Assembly: GCF_000258765.1 (NCBI RefSeq)
Contig: NZ_AJLT01000011.1
Location: 1-64,000, forward strand
Source: Gillisia marina
Lineage (GTDB): Bacteria > Bacteroidota > Bacteroidia > Flavobacteriales > Flavobacteriaceae
Length of the DNA stretch: 64,000 bases
Direction: 5' to 3'
Of the stretch, positions 28,715 through 39,229 are shown piece after piece. Below the pieces are notes generated by a model that ran no database searches, was not told the DNA's origin, and worked only from the letters and a program-made list of their open reading frames with translations. How positions within the stretch are numbered: position 1 is the stretch's first letter; each line of letters begins with the position of its first letter. The position numbers and the translations under genes were made by a program.

Positions 28715-30001
28715 TTAATCTCTTCTTATTTTATATCCAGAGGTAGCAAAATATAATATAAACATATAACACGGAATCACCACCCAGTAGGCTTGCTGGG
28801 GTGAGGAAAGATCTGCGAAATATCCGTAGATCAAAGGCATGATAGCACCACCTGCAATTGCCATAATTAAAAAGGACGAGCCAACTTTTGTAAATCTTCC
28901 TAATCCTGCAATTGCCAGTGGCCAGATTGCCGGCCAAACCAAGGCATTTGCCAAGCCAAGAAGTGAAATACATAATACTGATACAAAGCCATCTGTAAAA
29001 ATGGCTCCCAAGCCTAGAATTAATCCTATTACTGCCGAAACTTTAAGCGCATTTTCTTGAGAAATAAATCTAGGAATTGTAAAAATTCCAACGATATATC
29101 CCACGATCATGGCAATTAACGTGTAGGTGGTAAAGAATTTTGCATTTGCAAACGAAATTCCCTGCTCGGCACCATAACTTATCACAGTATCTCCGGCTAT
29201 TACCTCTACCCCTACATATAAGAAAAGCGCAATTGCTCCCAATAATAAATGTGGAAATTGAAAAATGCTTTTTTTGGTACTATTGGTTTGAGCCAAAACC
29301 TCATCTTCTTCATCGGTATCTACTTCCGGTAAGGTGGAAAAATAAATCATAATTGCAAGAACTATTAGAACTGCCATCATAATTAAATATGGCAGAATAA
29401 CCCTTTCTGAAAGCAAATCCAGTTCTGCTATTTTTTGAGCAGCAGGCATTACTTTTAAGTTTTCAACTAAGGCATCTACATCTTTTAAAGCGATGGCTCC
29501 TAAAATTATAGGTGCAATAGCTCCGGCTACTTTATTACAAATTCCCATGATACTAATTCGCTTAGCAGCACTTTCAATAGGCCCTAAAATGGTAACATAT
29601 GGATTTGCGGCAGTTTGAAGGATTGCCAATCCGGTTCCCTGAACAAATAATCCTAATAAAAACAATTCATATGTTCGCGAATAAGCTGCGGGAACAAAGA
29701 TCAAGGACCCAACTGCCATTACGATTAAACCTAGAGACATTCCTTTTTTAAAACCTGTAATCTTTAGAATCCAGGCGGAAGGCAATGCCATCACCAAATA
29801 AGCGATATAAAAAGCAAAGGCCACTAAATAGGCTTCAAAATTATTAAGCTCGCAAGCAATTTTTAGATAGGGAATAAGTACCGAGTTCAACCAGGTTACA
29901 AATCCGAAAATAAAAAATAAGGCACCTATTATAAATATAGATTTATTGGTGCCGGAAGAAGTGCTTGCTTCGGTGAGATTGGAATTAATAGGGTCTTTCA
30001 T
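28715..30001 (-). CDS. FucP-like sugar MFS transporter
   Basis: A 428-residue inner-membrane protein with about 12 hydrophobic helices. GALFFIFGFVTWLNSVLIPY is the opening typical of the fucose/glucose permease branch of MFS, and GLFVQGTGLAILQTAANPYV is its conserved fourth-helix region. Placement just before murQ suggests that the substrate is a peptidoglycan sugar such as MurNAc or anhydro-MurNAc rather than fucose; Tannerella has a comparable transporter-MurQ arrangement. Specificity is inferred from context. Confidence 0.88.
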   Translation of the reverse strand: MKDPINSNLTEASTSSGTNKSIFIIGALFFIFGFVTWLNSVLIPYLKIACELNNFEAYLVAFAFYIAYLVMALPSAWILKITGFKKGMSLGLIVMAVGSLIFVPAAYSRTYELFLLGLFVQGTGLAILQTAANPYVTILGPIESAAKRISIMGICNKVAGAIAPIILGAIALKDVDALVENLKVMPAAQKIAELDLLSERVILPYLIMMAVLIVLAIMIYFSTLPEVDTDEEDEVLAQTNSTKKSIFQFPHLLLGAIALFLYVGVEVIAGDTVISYGAEQGISFANAKFFTTYTLIAMIVGYIVGIFTIPRFISQENALKVSAVIGLILGLGAIFTDGFVSVLCISLLGLANALVWPAIWPLAIAGLGRFTKVGSSFLIMAIAGGAIMPLIYGYFADLSSPQQAYWVVIPCYMFILYFATSGYKIRRD

Positions 30002-30228
30002 ATAAAAATTGGTTGCAATTAGTTTAGATATTTCTTCAGAAAAATGTGATTTTAAAAGAGTACTCTTAAAATTTAAACCAAGATATACATTTCATCCATA
30101 AAGCTTAAAATCAATTGGTTTAATTTCAGAAGAAATAATGAGTGGAATGAAATTCTATAAAACACATTAGGCCAGTATCGTGCTATTTATCTCTTGAAGA
30201 TAAATTCTTTAATGGATTTTAAAAAAAC

Positions 30229-30236
30229 TATATTTG
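30229..30236 (+). promoter_or_regulatory. Promoter -7 box for lepA
   Basis: TATATTTG matches TAnnTTTG, 52 bases before the lepA ATG. A -33 element is not obvious. Confidence 0.45.
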
Positions 30237-30288
30237 TAGGCTTAAATAAGATTGCCAATTAGAGGCAATAGCTACTTTGAAATGACTC

Positions 30289-32085
30289 ATGAAGAACATA
30301 CGTAACTTTTGTATAATTGCCCATATAGATCACGGAAAGAGTACTCTTGCAGATAGATTGCTGGAGTTTACAGGATCTGTAACAGATCGTGAAAGTCAGG
30401 CGCAACTGCTAGATAGCATGGATCTTGAACGGGAGCGTGGAATAACTATTAAAAGCCACGCGATCCAAATGGATTATACCTATAAAGGAGAGCAATATGT
30501 TTTGAACCTTATTGATACTCCCGGACACGTAGATTTCTCTTACGAAGTTTCTCGATCTATCGCTGCCTGTGAAGGTGCTTTACTAATTGTAGATGCAGCG
30601 CAAAGTATCCAGGCTCAAACTATTTCTAACCTGTATTTAGCATTAGAAAACGATTTAGAAATTATTCCGGTGCTTAATAAAGTGGATTTGCCAAGTGCGA
30701 ATCCGGAAGTAGTAACCGATGATATTGTAGATCTTTTAGGTTGTGATGCTTCAGATGTGATTCCTGCGAGTGCAAAAACCGGAATTGGAATTGAAGAAAT
30801 TTTAGCCGCAATTATAGAGCGAATTCCTGCACCAAAAGGGAAAATAGATGAACCGCTTAGAGCGTTGATTTTTGATTCTGTATACAATCCTTTTAGAGGG
30901 GTAGAAACTTATTTTAGAGTGATAAATGGCTCTATTAAAAAAGGTCAGCAAATAAAATTCGTAGCTACAAATAAAAATTATTTTGCGGATGAAGTGGGGA
31001 CTTTAAGGTTGAAACAAGATCCAAAAAAAGAAATAAAAGCAGGAGATGTAGGCTATTTAATTACCGGTATTAAGGAAGCTCGCGAGGTAAAAGTAGGAGA
31101 TACTATTACTGATGCTAAAAACCCAACTACAGAAGCAGTTGCCGGTTTTGAAGACGTAAAACCGATGGTTTTTGCCGGAATTTATCCTGTAGATACTGAA
31201 GATTATGAGGATTTACGATCTTCTATGGAAAAGTTGCAATTAAATGATGCTTCCTTAGTATTTATTCCGGAAAGTTCGGCAGCACTTGGTTTTGGGTTTA
31301 GATGTGGATTCCTAGGGATGCTTCACTTGGAAATTATACAGGAACGCTTAGAGCGGGAGTTTGATATGACAGTAATTACTACTGTTCCTAACGTATCTTA
31401 CCATGCCTTTAAACATAAAAATCCGGATGAGTTGATCTTGGTGAATAATCCATCAGACCTTCCGGAACCTTCAAGCTTGAATAGGGTAGAAGAGCCTTAT
31501 ATCAAGGCGAGTATTATAACAAAAGCCGATTTTGTAGGGCCTGTGATGTCTCTTTGTATTGAAAAAAGAGGACAAATCACCAACCAAACTTATCTTACTC
31601 CAGAAAGAGTAGAATTGAATTTTGATATGCCTTTGGCAGAGATAGTTTTCGATTTTTATGATCGTTTAAAAACAGTTTCTAAAGGTTATGCCTCGTTTGA
31701 TTATTCTCCTATTGGAATGCGAGCTTCTAAACTTGTAAAAGTAGATGTATTGCTTAACGGAAGTGTGGTAGATGCCTTATCTGCCTTATTACATGCCGAT
31801 AATGCCTATGATATTGGAAAGAAAATGTGTGAAAAGTTGAAGGAACTTATCCCAAGACAACAATTTGATATTCCAATTCAGGCGGCAATTGGGGCGAAGA
31901 TTATTTCCAGAGAGACCGTAAAAGCCTTAAGAAAAGATGTAACTGCAAAATGTTATGGAGGGGATATTTCTCGTAAACGTAAATTATTAGAAAAGCAGAA
32001 AAAAGGTAAGAAACGTATGCGCCAAGTAGGAAATGTGGAGATCCCACAAGAAGCATTTATGGCGGTACTTAAGCTAAATGATTAA
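30289..32085 (+). CDS. lepA: Elongation factor 4 (LepA)
   Basis: A 598-residue translational GTPase that acts on stalled or early 30S/70S complexes. The G1 motif is in [17 protein letters not shown]3 in DTPGHVDF and G4 in LNKVDLP. EF-G-like domains III-V follow, with the LepA-specific C-terminal domain ending in the [20 protein letters not shown] region. The start [17 protein letters not shown] is standard. It is flanked by divergent sugar-carrier and convergent antiporter genes, so it is transcribed alone. Confidence 0.98.
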   Translation: MKNIRNFCIIAHIDHGKSTLADRLLEFTGSVTDRESQAQLLDSMDLERERGITIKSHAIQMDYTYKGEQYVLNLIDTPGHVDFSYEVSRSIAACEGALLIVDAAQSIQAQTISNLYLALENDLEIIPVLNKVDLPSANPEVVTDDIVDLLGCDASDVIPASAKTGIGIEEILAAIIERIPAPKGKIDEPLRALIFDSVYNPFRGVETYFRVINGSIKKGQQIKFVATNKNYFADEVGTLRLKQDPKKEIKAGDVGYLITGIKEAREVKVGDTITDAKNPTTEAVAGFEDVKPMVFAGIYPVDTEDYEDLRSSMEKLQLNDASLVFIPESSAALGFGFRCGFLGMLHLEIIQERLEREFDMTVITTVPNVSYHAFKHKNPDELILVNNPSDLPEPSSLNRVEEPYIKASIITKADFVGPVMSLCIEKRGQITNQTYLTPERVELNFDMPLAEIVFDFYDRLKTVSKGYASFDYSPIGMRASKLVKVDVLLNGSVVDALSALLHADNAYDIGKKMCEKLKELIPRQQFDIPIQAAIGAKIISRETVKALRKDVTAKCYGGDISRKRKLLEKQKKGKKRMRQVGNVEIPQEAFMAVLKLND

Positions 32086-32130
32086 TTTTTTAAGAGTTAG
32101 ATAACTCTAAAAACATAACCTATAAAAAAA

Positions 32131-32160
32131 GCCTCGTAAGTATTTACGAGGCTTTTTTTT
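32131..32160 (+). terminator. Terminator of lepA
   Basis: GCCTCGTAA-GTAT-TTACGAGGC is a perfect 9-bp stem followed by T8. The preceding A7 lets it also serve the convergent antiporter gene. Confidence 0.92.
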
Positions 32161-32180
32161 ATATAAATTCATGTAGTTCT

Positions 32181-34040
32181 CTATTCTGTTACTTCTTCTT
32201 TATCCGTTAAAGCTTCTTCTTTGGGTTGAATCTCTTTCCCAAGATATACTAATTGATAGCCTTCCTTAATTTCCACTTCCTGACTATGAGATGGAATAAT
32301 TTTAAGGTCTCCAGCTTCAGTTTTTACGAATAAGGGTACCACTTCGGTATCTGTTTTGGAAATCTCTATAATTCCATCATAGTGTTCTTTACTATTTAAA
32401 AAGATTTCATGAATATTAGGATATTTTCTAGAAACTTCTGTAAGCTTAATAAAATCGTCCGTATGAGAAAATAGTCCTTCATCCGGATTACTCTCCGGAT
32501 CGTTCATTTCATCTGTAGAGATCAGCCTAAAAGAACCTTGCTCTCCAAATTGCTTTTGAAATTTCTGGATTGCAGTTTTATTAATATCACTGTTTCCGGT
32601 GATTGCCATTAAATAACCAATATCGCTCAGCTCTATATTATTTAAAAGATCGTCTGAATATACACTTCCTTCTAAGGCTTCAATTCCCAGCGCTTTTGCT
32701 TTTCTAATGTTGGCCGCGTTATTATCTACAAGAACGACATGCCTTTTATTATCCTTCAAATATTTTGCAATGATTCTTGAGACGGAAGAGGCACCTACAA
32801 TTAAAATTCCTTCAGAATTGGTAATAAAAACACCAACCAGTTTAGCAAATAAACGCGCTGTAGTAGCATTCAGTAAAACTGAGCACAAAACGATCATAAA
32901 AACCAAAGGAGTAATATATTCTGCTCCCTCTACGCCTTCACTGGCTAATTTTAATCCGAATAAAGAAGCGATACCTGCTGCTACAATTCCGCGGGGACCA
33001 ACCCAGCTAATAAAAGCAATTTCACTAATTTTTAATCCCGAGCCAAAAGAGCTAAAAATCACTCCTAATGGACGAATAACAAGCATTACAATCCCAAATA
33101 AGATTAAAGCTTTCCAGTTATAAATTAGCAGTAAATCATCCATTTCCATATTGGCTGCCAAAAGGATAAAAAGGATCGAGATTAATAAAACACTTAAGGA
33201 TTCCTTGAAATAAAGAAGCTCTTTTAGATTCGGTAATTTGGTATTTCCCATTACCATTCCCATTACTACCACTGCTAATAAGCCACTTTCATGTGCGAAT
33301 ATATCCGACAATACAAACACTCCTAAAACGGTAGCTAGAGTGAAAACATTCAGCAAATAATGCGGAATGATATCTTTTTTGATTGAAAACGCTAAAATAT
33401 GGGCGAAGGTGAATCCAAAGGTGAATCCGAATAAAACAATTTTTCCAAACTCAATTAATGCGGTTTGCGTGAAATCCTGCCCACTTTCTACCAAAATAAA
33501 TTCATAAACCAATACGGCTACCAGGGCTCCAATAGGGTCTATTAAAATTCCTTCCCATTTTAAGATTGAAGAAACATGTTTTTTAAGAGGAATATTTCTA
33601 AGGATAGGGGTGATTACCGTTGGTCCCGTTACAATGATCAATGAAGAAAATAAGAATGAGATCTCCCAAGAAAAATCATAGATAAAATGTACTGCTATTG
33701 CTGCTCCAAAGAAGGTTACAACAACTCCAACACTTATAAGCTTTAAGATTACAGGGCCAACATTCCCAATTTCGCTCTTCCGGAGGGTTAAACCACCTTC
33801 AAATAAAATAATTGCAATGGCTAGGGAAACAAAGTAAAACAAGCTTTCTCCCGGAAAAAGACCTTCTTCCCCATTCCAAATAGGTTCTATCCATTTTGTA
33901 CCATCCTCAGAAAGCATTGTAGAAATTGGACCTACAAAAAGACCGATTAAGATAAGAGGGAGAATAGCCGGAATCTTCAATTTCCAAGCGGTCCACTGGG
34001 CTAAGATTCCTAATATAATTATACCTGCGAGTTCTAACAT
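32181..34040 (-). CDS. NhaP-type cation:proton antiporter with TrkA-N/TrkA-C regulatory domains
   Basis: The protein has 619 residues. A CPA1-type transporter domain with about 12 helices covers about 1-395. A Rossmann RCK/TrkA-N domain follows with GILIVGASSVSRIIAKYL near 400, and a TrkA-C-like tail lies at about 530-610. Such proteins exchange Na+ or K+ for H+ and the RCK domain senses nucleotides. The motif SDIFAHESGLLAVVVMG matches the helix-5 region of NhaP relatives. Ion preference cannot be read from sequence. Confidence 0.9.
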   Translation of the reverse strand: MLELAGIIILGILAQWTAWKLKIPAILPLILIGLFVGPISTMLSEDGTKWIEPIWNGEEGLFPGESLFYFVSLAIAIILFEGGLTLRKSEIGNVGPVILKLISVGVVVTFFGAAIAVHFIYDFSWEISFLFSSLIIVTGPTVITPILRNIPLKKHVSSILKWEGILIDPIGALVAVLVYEFILVESGQDFTQTALIEFGKIVLFGFTFGFTFAHILAFSIKKDIIPHYLLNVFTLATVLGVFVLSDIFAHESGLLAVVVMGMVMGNTKLPNLKELLYFKESLSVLLISILFILLAANMEMDDLLLIYNWKALILFGIVMLVIRPLGVIFSSFGSGLKISEIAFISWVGPRGIVAAGIASLFGLKLASEGVEGAEYITPLVFMIVLCSVLLNATTARLFAKLVGVFITNSEGILIVGASSVSRIIAKYLKDNKRHVVLVDNNAANIRKAKALGIEALEGSVYSDDLLNNIELSDIGYLMAITGNSDINKTAIQKFQKQFGEQGSFRLISTDEMNDPESNPDEGLFSHTDDFIKLTEVSRKYPNIHEIFLNSKEHYDGIIEISKTDTEVVPLFVKTEAGDLKIIPSHSQEVEIKEGYQLVYLGKEIQPKEEALTDKEEVTE

Positions 34041-34336
34041 TCAATAAGTTTTAATTAAAAATCACTTTGGCTATTTACTTTTTTGAAAAAAGTTGGTATT
34101 TCCATGCCGGTGAAATTTAAATTAGTAGGGTTCTATTTAATTTTAAAGTAAAATAGAATTAAAAATGCAAAAATAGGATGTTTCTATTAAATAAATACAC
34201 TTTATAAGTTACAGCCTGAAAAAACTATTGTTACCTATTACAATCCTCAATATTTTGTTAAAAAGTTTAAATTCCCAAGTGGTGCCAATAAGTAAGTATA
34301 GCGGTTTTTAGTACTTTGCATCTCAAATATCGATTT

Positions 34337-35200
34337 ATGAAATTATATCCTATAGAAGCGGGAAATTTTAAGTTGGATGGTGGTGCTATGTTTGGCGTAG
34401 TTCCTAAATCTTTATGGAATAAAACCAATCCTGCAGATAATAACAACATGATTGATATTGCTGCACGTTGTTTATTGATCGAAGAAGGCGATAAGCTAAT
34501 CTTGATAGATGCTGGAATGGGCGATAAGCAGAGTGAAAAATTCTTTGGTTATTATTACCAATGGGGCGAACATTCCATAGACAAATCGCTTAAGCAACAT
34601 GGATTTCATAGAGACGATATCACAGATGTTTTTATGACACATCTGCATTTTGATCATTGCGGAGGAAGCGTGCAATGGAATAAAGATAGAACTGGCTACG
34701 AGCCGGCTTTTAAAAACGCAAGGTTTTGGAGTAACAAAGATCATTGGTTGTGGGCTACCCAGCCAAACGCTCGCGAAAAAGCATCATTTTTGAAAGAAAA
34801 CATCATTCCAATGGAACAAAGCGGAAGGCTTCATTTTCTGGAAAAAGATCCATCAGAAACTTTTATCACCGCAGAGCAGCTTGGTTTTGGTGTGTTATTT
34901 GTAGATGGACATACGGATAAACAAATGATTCCGCATATTAAATATCAAGATAAAACCTTGGTTTTTATGGCAGATCTCCTACCAACAGCTGGACATATTC
35001 CAATTCCGTTTGTAATGGGATACGATACGCGTCCATTGTTAACACTAGGTGAAAAGGAGCTGTTTATGAAAAAAGCAGCAGATGAAAATCTTTATTTATT
35101 TTTAGAACATGATGCTCATAACCATATTATTACCGTGAAAAACACTGATAAAGGTGTGCGGTTAGACAGAACTTTTACTTTTAACGAACTTTTTAATTAA
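34337..35200 (+). CDS. MBL-fold metallo-hydrolase
   Basis: The protein has 287 residues from ATG at 34337 (MKLYPIEAGNFKLDGGAMFG); the open frame upstream starts with TTG and adds no family sequence. The zinc motif THLHFDHCGG is near 100-108. Further ligands are the His in VDGHTDKQM and the His in FLEHDAHNH. It resembles quorum-quenching-lactonase-like or general MBL hydrolases; the substrate is unknown. It is nine bases before the S8 protease gene, suggesting an MBL-S8-M1 operon. Confidence 0.9.
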   Translation: MKLYPIEAGNFKLDGGAMFGVVPKSLWNKTNPADNNNMIDIAARCLLIEEGDKLILIDAGMGDKQSEKFFGYYYQWGEHSIDKSLKQHGFHRDDITDVFMTHLHFDHCGGSVQWNKDRTGYEPAFKNARFWSNKDHWLWATQPNAREKASFLKENIIPMEQSGRLHFLEKDPSETFITAEQLGFGVLFVDGHTDKQMIPHIKYQDKTLVFMADLLPTAGHIPIPFVMGYDTRPLLTLGEKELFMKKAADENLYLFLEHDAHNHIITVKNTDKGVRLDRTFTFNELFN

Positions 35201-35209
35201 TATTTCAAA

Positions 35210-36886
35210 ATGAAAATACCCTTTATTAAACCCCTATTTATTGCGGGAATTGCATTTACATTCGCGGCCTGTGGTACTACAAATCCCGTTCTTATTTCTA
35301 CACCGATAGAGAATATAGATGAGATACCTTTAAAAATCACTCCGCTTACAGATACTCAATTAAAAAATTGGGGACAGTACGATCTGGTTACAGATACTAT
35401 CCCGGGAATGAGTATAGATAAGGCATATAACGAGATTATTAAGAACAAAACCGGAAATCAGGTGATCGTTGCTGTTATAGATAGCGGTGTTGATATTGCC
35501 CACGAAGATCTAAAAAGCGTTGTTTGGGTTAATCGCGATGAGGTAGCCAACAATGGAAAAGATGATGATAAGAATGGCTATGTAGACGATATTCATGGTT
35601 GGAATTTCCTTGGAGACGCGGTGAAGGAAAACATGGAATATACTCGTATTTATAAGCGTTTAAAACCAAAATACGAAGGTAAACCTGCTTCAGGAATTAC
35701 CAATGGAGACAGAGCTGAGTACGATATTTATTTAAGTGCCAAAGCAGAATACGAAAAGGAATACAATGAAAATCTTCAGAATAAAACTCAATACGAGCAA
35801 ATAAAGCAACAACTTACAATTGCTCACAAAGCAGTTTCTGCTAAACTTGGAAAAGAAGATTATACGAAGAAAGAATTGGCTGCAATGGAAGCTACTACCC
35901 AAGAAATGCAGCAGTATAAAGCCATGCTCTCTCAAATTCAGAATAATGTAGATGAAAATATTCCGGAAGCATTAAAACAATTAGATGAAGGAATTGAATA
36001 TTTTGCAAATAGGCTTAATACGCACTTCAATTTAAACCTTGATGGAAGAGCAATCGTTGGAGATAATCCTTATGATATTACCGATACCAAATACGGAAAT
36101 AATGAGGTTTCTGGTCCTACAAAAGATAAAGAAGATATAAAACATGGAACTCATGTGGCGGGAATAATCGCAGCAAAGAGAGGAAATAATATTGGAATCG
36201 ACGGAGTTGCCAATAATGTGCAAATTATGGCCGTTCGCGCGGTACCAGATGGAGATGAATATGATAAAGACATCGCCTTGGCAATTCGTTACGCAGTAGA
36301 TAATGGTGCAAAAGTGATTAATACCAGTTTTGGTAAATACTTTTCTCCAAATCCTGAATTTGTGACGGATGCCTTGAAATATGCAGCTTCCAAAGATGTT
36401 TTAATTGTAAATGCCGCTGGAAACGAGGGGTTAGATCTAGACACTAAAATGGTATATCCAAACGATCAGACACCACAAAACCCAACTGAAATTGTAGATA
36501 ATGTTTTAACCGTTGGTGCTCTTAATTACGAATATGGTTCCGGATTGGTTGCGAGCTTCTCAAACTTCGGAAAAACCAATGTGGACGTTTTTGCTCCCGG
36601 AACTAAGATCTGGTCTACAACACCAAATAACACCTACGAATATTTACAAGGAACATCAATGGCGGCACCTGCAGTTGCTGGAGTAGCGGCTATCATTCGT
36701 TCTTTTTATCCAAAATTAACAGCTGCGCAGGTTAAGAATATCATCATGAACAGTGGGGTTTCTACAAAAGCATCGGTAGTTGTTAGTGAAAATACTTTAA
36801 ACATGAAATTTACAGATCTTTCCGTTTCCGGGAAGATGGTAAACTTATATAATGCGCTTATTTTAGCCGAAAGAGAATCCAAATAA
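35210..36886 (+). CDS. S8 family (subtilisin-like) peptidase lipoprotein
   Basis: The protein has 558 residues. The signal ends AFTFAAC, a lipobox. The catalytic Asp is near 91 in VIAVIDSGVD, His near 315 in HGTHVAGIIAAKRG and Ser near 483 in GTSMAAPAVAG. A charged insertion of about 190 residues lies between Asp and His, helical and Lys/Glu/Gln rich, as in other Bacteroidota S8 proteins. It is likely anchored in the envelope. It is six bases before the M1 peptidase gene. Confidence 0.95.
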   Translation: MKIPFIKPLFIAGIAFTFAACGTTNPVLISTPIENIDEIPLKITPLTDTQLKNWGQYDLVTDTIPGMSIDKAYNEIIKNKTGNQVIVAVIDSGVDIAHEDLKSVVWVNRDEVANNGKDDDKNGYVDDIHGWNFLGDAVKENMEYTRIYKRLKPKYEGKPASGITNGDRAEYDIYLSAKAEYEKEYNENLQNKTQYEQIKQQLTIAHKAVSAKLGKEDYTKKELAAMEATTQEMQQYKAMLSQIQNNVDENIPEALKQLDEGIEYFANRLNTHFNLNLDGRAIVGDNPYDITDTKYGNNEVSGPTKDKEDIKHGTHVAGIIAAKRGNNIGIDGVANNVQIMAVRAVPDGDEYDKDIALAIRYAVDNGAKVINTSFGKYFSPNPEFVTDALKYAASKDVLIVNAAGNEGLDLDTKMVYPNDQTPQNPTEIVDNVLTVGALNYEYGSGLVASFSNFGKTNVDVFAPGTKIWSTTPNNTYEYLQGTSMAAPAVAGVAAIIRSFYPKLTAAQVKNIIMNSGVSTKASVVVSENTLNMKFTDLSVSGKMVNLYNALILAERESK

Positions 36887-36892
36887 TAAATT

Positions 36893-38743
36893 ATGAAGAG
36901 AATATTTTTAGCAATAACAATTTTTACAGGCATTTGGGCGCAAGCTCAAAACAACACTTGCTATTGGCAACAAAAAGTTGACTACAAGATGGAAGTGGAT
37001 ATGAATGTAAAGAATTATCAATACACAGGAAATCAAGAGTTGGTGTATACCAATAATTCCCCAGATACTTTAAATCGTGTTTTTTACCATTTGTTCTTTA
37101 ATGCTTTCCAACCAGGAAGTGAAATGGATGTGAGATCTAGAACCATTAAAGATCCGGACAGAAGAGTAGGGGATCGCATTTCTAAATTAACCGAAGCTGA
37201 GCAAGGCTATTTAAAAGTGAGTTCTTTAACCCAAGATGGAGCAACACTTTCTTTTGAAGAAGTTGGAACTGTACTAGAAGTTGAACTTAGTAAACCACTT
37301 TTACCTGGTGAAAAGGCAACGTTTAAGATGGATTTCAAAGGGCAAGTGCCTCAGCAAATTAGAAGGTCCGGTAGAAATAATGCCGAAGGAGTAGCACTTT
37401 CTATGGTGCAATGGTATCCTAAAATGGCAGAATACGATTTCCAAGGATGGCATGCAGATCCATATATAGGCCGTGAATTTCATGGAGTATGGGGAGATTT
37501 TGATGTCAAAATAGCTATCGATAAGAAATTTACTTTAGGTGGAACCGGATACCTTCAGAATCCACAAGAAATTGGACATGGGTATGAAGCAGAAGGAACT
37601 AAAGTAAAAGAACAAAAAGGAGAGAAGCATACATGGCATTTCGTAGCACCGATGGTGCATGATTTTGCTTGGGCTGCAGATCCAGAATTTGTTCATGATA
37701 AAAGAACAGCTGCAGATGGTACCGTGTTGCATTTCTTATATAAGAACGATCCGGAAATCAAAGAAAATTGGAAAAATCTTCAACCTAAAACAGAGGAATT
37801 ATTGTTGTTTTTCAACGAACATATTGGCCCTTATCCATGGGATCAATACTCTGTGATCCAAGGTGGAGATGGAGGAATGGAATATGCTATGGCTACTCTA
37901 ATTACCGGAAAACGAAATTTTGGTAGTTTAGTTGGCGTGACCTCTCACGAATTGGCACATGCTTGGTTTCAGCATTTAATGGCAACTAACGAAAGTGTGC
38001 ACGAATGGATGGACGAAGGATTTACTTCATATATTTCGACACTGGCGGAAAATGAGATCAGCGAATCTAAAAAGGAAAATATTTTTGCCGGTTCTTATAG
38101 AGGATATGTTGGTTTGGCAAAATCTGGAGTAGAACAGCCACAAACTACCCATGCAGATAGATATAACTTGAACGGTGCTTACGGAGCTGCTGCCTATACT
38201 AAAGGTTCTGTTTTCCTGGCACAATTAGGATATATTATTGGGCAGGAAAATCTTCAGAAAACATTGAACAGGTATTACGACGAGTGGAAATTCAAACATC
38301 CAACTCCGAATGATTTTATTAGAATTGCTGAAAAAGTATCCGGTGCAGAATTAGACTGGTATTTTATAGACTGGACGCAAACTACGAATACGATAGATTA
38401 TACGGTTACAGATCTTACTGAAGAAGGAGAAACAACTATTGTGAATCTTGAGCGTATTGGTTTAATGCCAATGCCTTTGGATGTGAAAGTTACTTATACC
38501 GATGGAACTTCAGAAATGATTTATATCCCATTGCAAATGATGCGTTGGAACAAACCTGCTGAAGAGGGTATGGAGAGAACAGTAGCTAAAGACTGGGCTT
38601 GGGCATATCCAACTTATAAGTTAAGTATAGCTAAGCCAAAAAGTTCAATTTCTAATGTTCAAATAGATCCTGCCGGATTAATGGCAGATATCAACAGAGA
38701 GAATAATCAGTTGAAGGAAGCAGTTGCGACTGAAGAGAAGTAA
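36893..38743 (+). CDS. M1 family metallopeptidase (aminopeptidase N-like)
   Basis: The protein has 616 residues with a signal peptide ending WAQAQ. Zinc motif HELAHAWFQH is near 352, with the third ligand Glu in HEWMDEGFTSY. The substrate-recognition motif is a GGMEYAM variant (GDGGMEYAMATL) near 330. It lacks the long C-terminal helical domain of full-size aminopeptidase N, which is normal for this Bacteroidota group. It probably trims peptides in the periplasm or outside the cell, together with the S8 protease. Confidence 0.94.
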   Translation: MKRIFLAITIFTGIWAQAQNNTCYWQQKVDYKMEVDMNVKNYQYTGNQELVYTNNSPDTLNRVFYHLFFNAFQPGSEMDVRSRTIKDPDRRVGDRISKLTEAEQGYLKVSSLTQDGATLSFEEVGTVLEVELSKPLLPGEKATFKMDFKGQVPQQIRRSGRNNAEGVALSMVQWYPKMAEYDFQGWHADPYIGREFHGVWGDFDVKIAIDKKFTLGGTGYLQNPQEIGHGYEAEGTKVKEQKGEKHTWHFVAPMVHDFAWAADPEFVHDKRTAADGTVLHFLYKNDPEIKENWKNLQPKTEELLLFFNEHIGPYPWDQYSVIQGGDGGMEYAMATLITGKRNFGSLVGVTSHELAHAWFQHLMATNESVHEWMDEGFTSYISTLAENEISESKKENIFAGSYRGYVGLAKSGVEQPQTTHADRYNLNGAYGAAAYTKGSVFLAQLGYIIGQENLQKTLNRYYDEWKFKHPTPNDFIRIAEKVSGAELDWYFIDWTQTTNTIDYTVTDLTEEGETTIVNLERIGLMPMPLDVKVTYTDGTSEMIYIPLQMMRWNKPAEEGMERTVAKDWAWAYPTYKLSIAKPKSSISNVQIDPAGLMADINRENNQLKEAVATEEK

Positions 38744-38774
38744 TATTCTTTAACTATTTCAAGCTTTACTATTA

Positions 38775-38812
38775 AAAATCCGTTTTGGGAATTCCCAAAG
38801 CGGATTTTTTTA
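38775..38812 (+). terminator. Terminator of the MBL-S8-M1 operon
   Basis: AAATCCGTTTTGGG-AATT-CCCAAAGCGGATTTTTT forms a long stem with one G-T or mismatch position and ends in T6, 32 bases after the M1 stop. Confidence 0.85.
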
Positions 38813-38836
38813 ATTTAGCCAACTCAACCAGCATTA

Positions 38837-39229
38837 ATGAGTGAAACCTTTCCTGCTTCAGAAAAACTGAAAAGCAAAATTTTAATAGATACCCTTTTTA
38901 CTGAAGGAAAATCTATTAAACAGTTTCCCATTAAACTGCTTTATCATCCTATTAAAAATCCGGAAATTTCTACTTGTAAAACCGGGGTTTCGGTACCTAA
39001 ACGAAATTTTAAAAAAGCTGTAGATCGTATTCATTTGAAACGCTTGATGCGAGAAGCTTTCAGGAAAAATAAGTATCTTGTAGAAAGCAACTTAAATCGA
39101 AAATATGCGTTGATGTTCATATTTACCGCACGTAAAAAATATGACGTTCAGGAAATTTCAGATTGCATCATTCAGCTTTTGAACAAATTAATAGAAAAAG
39201 AGGCCGCTCATGAAAACCAGGATCATTAA
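38837..39229 (+). CDS. rnpA: Ribonuclease P protein component
   Basis: A 130-residue basic protein. The conserved RNR-type helix appears as RIHLKRLMREAFR near 65-77, preceded by KTGVSVPKRNFKKAVD. RnpA binds the RNase P RNA and helps mature tRNA 5' ends. It is not next to rpmH here; instead its end overlaps the S41 protease start by 20 bases, so the two are cotranscribed, as in other Flavobacteria. Confidence 0.92.
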   Translation: MSETFPASEKLKSKILIDTLFTEGKSIKQFPIKLLYHPIKNPEISTCKTGVSVPKRNFKKAVDRIHLKRLMREAFRKNKYLVESNLNRKYALMFIFTARKKYDVQEISDCIIQLLNKLIEKEAAHENQDH

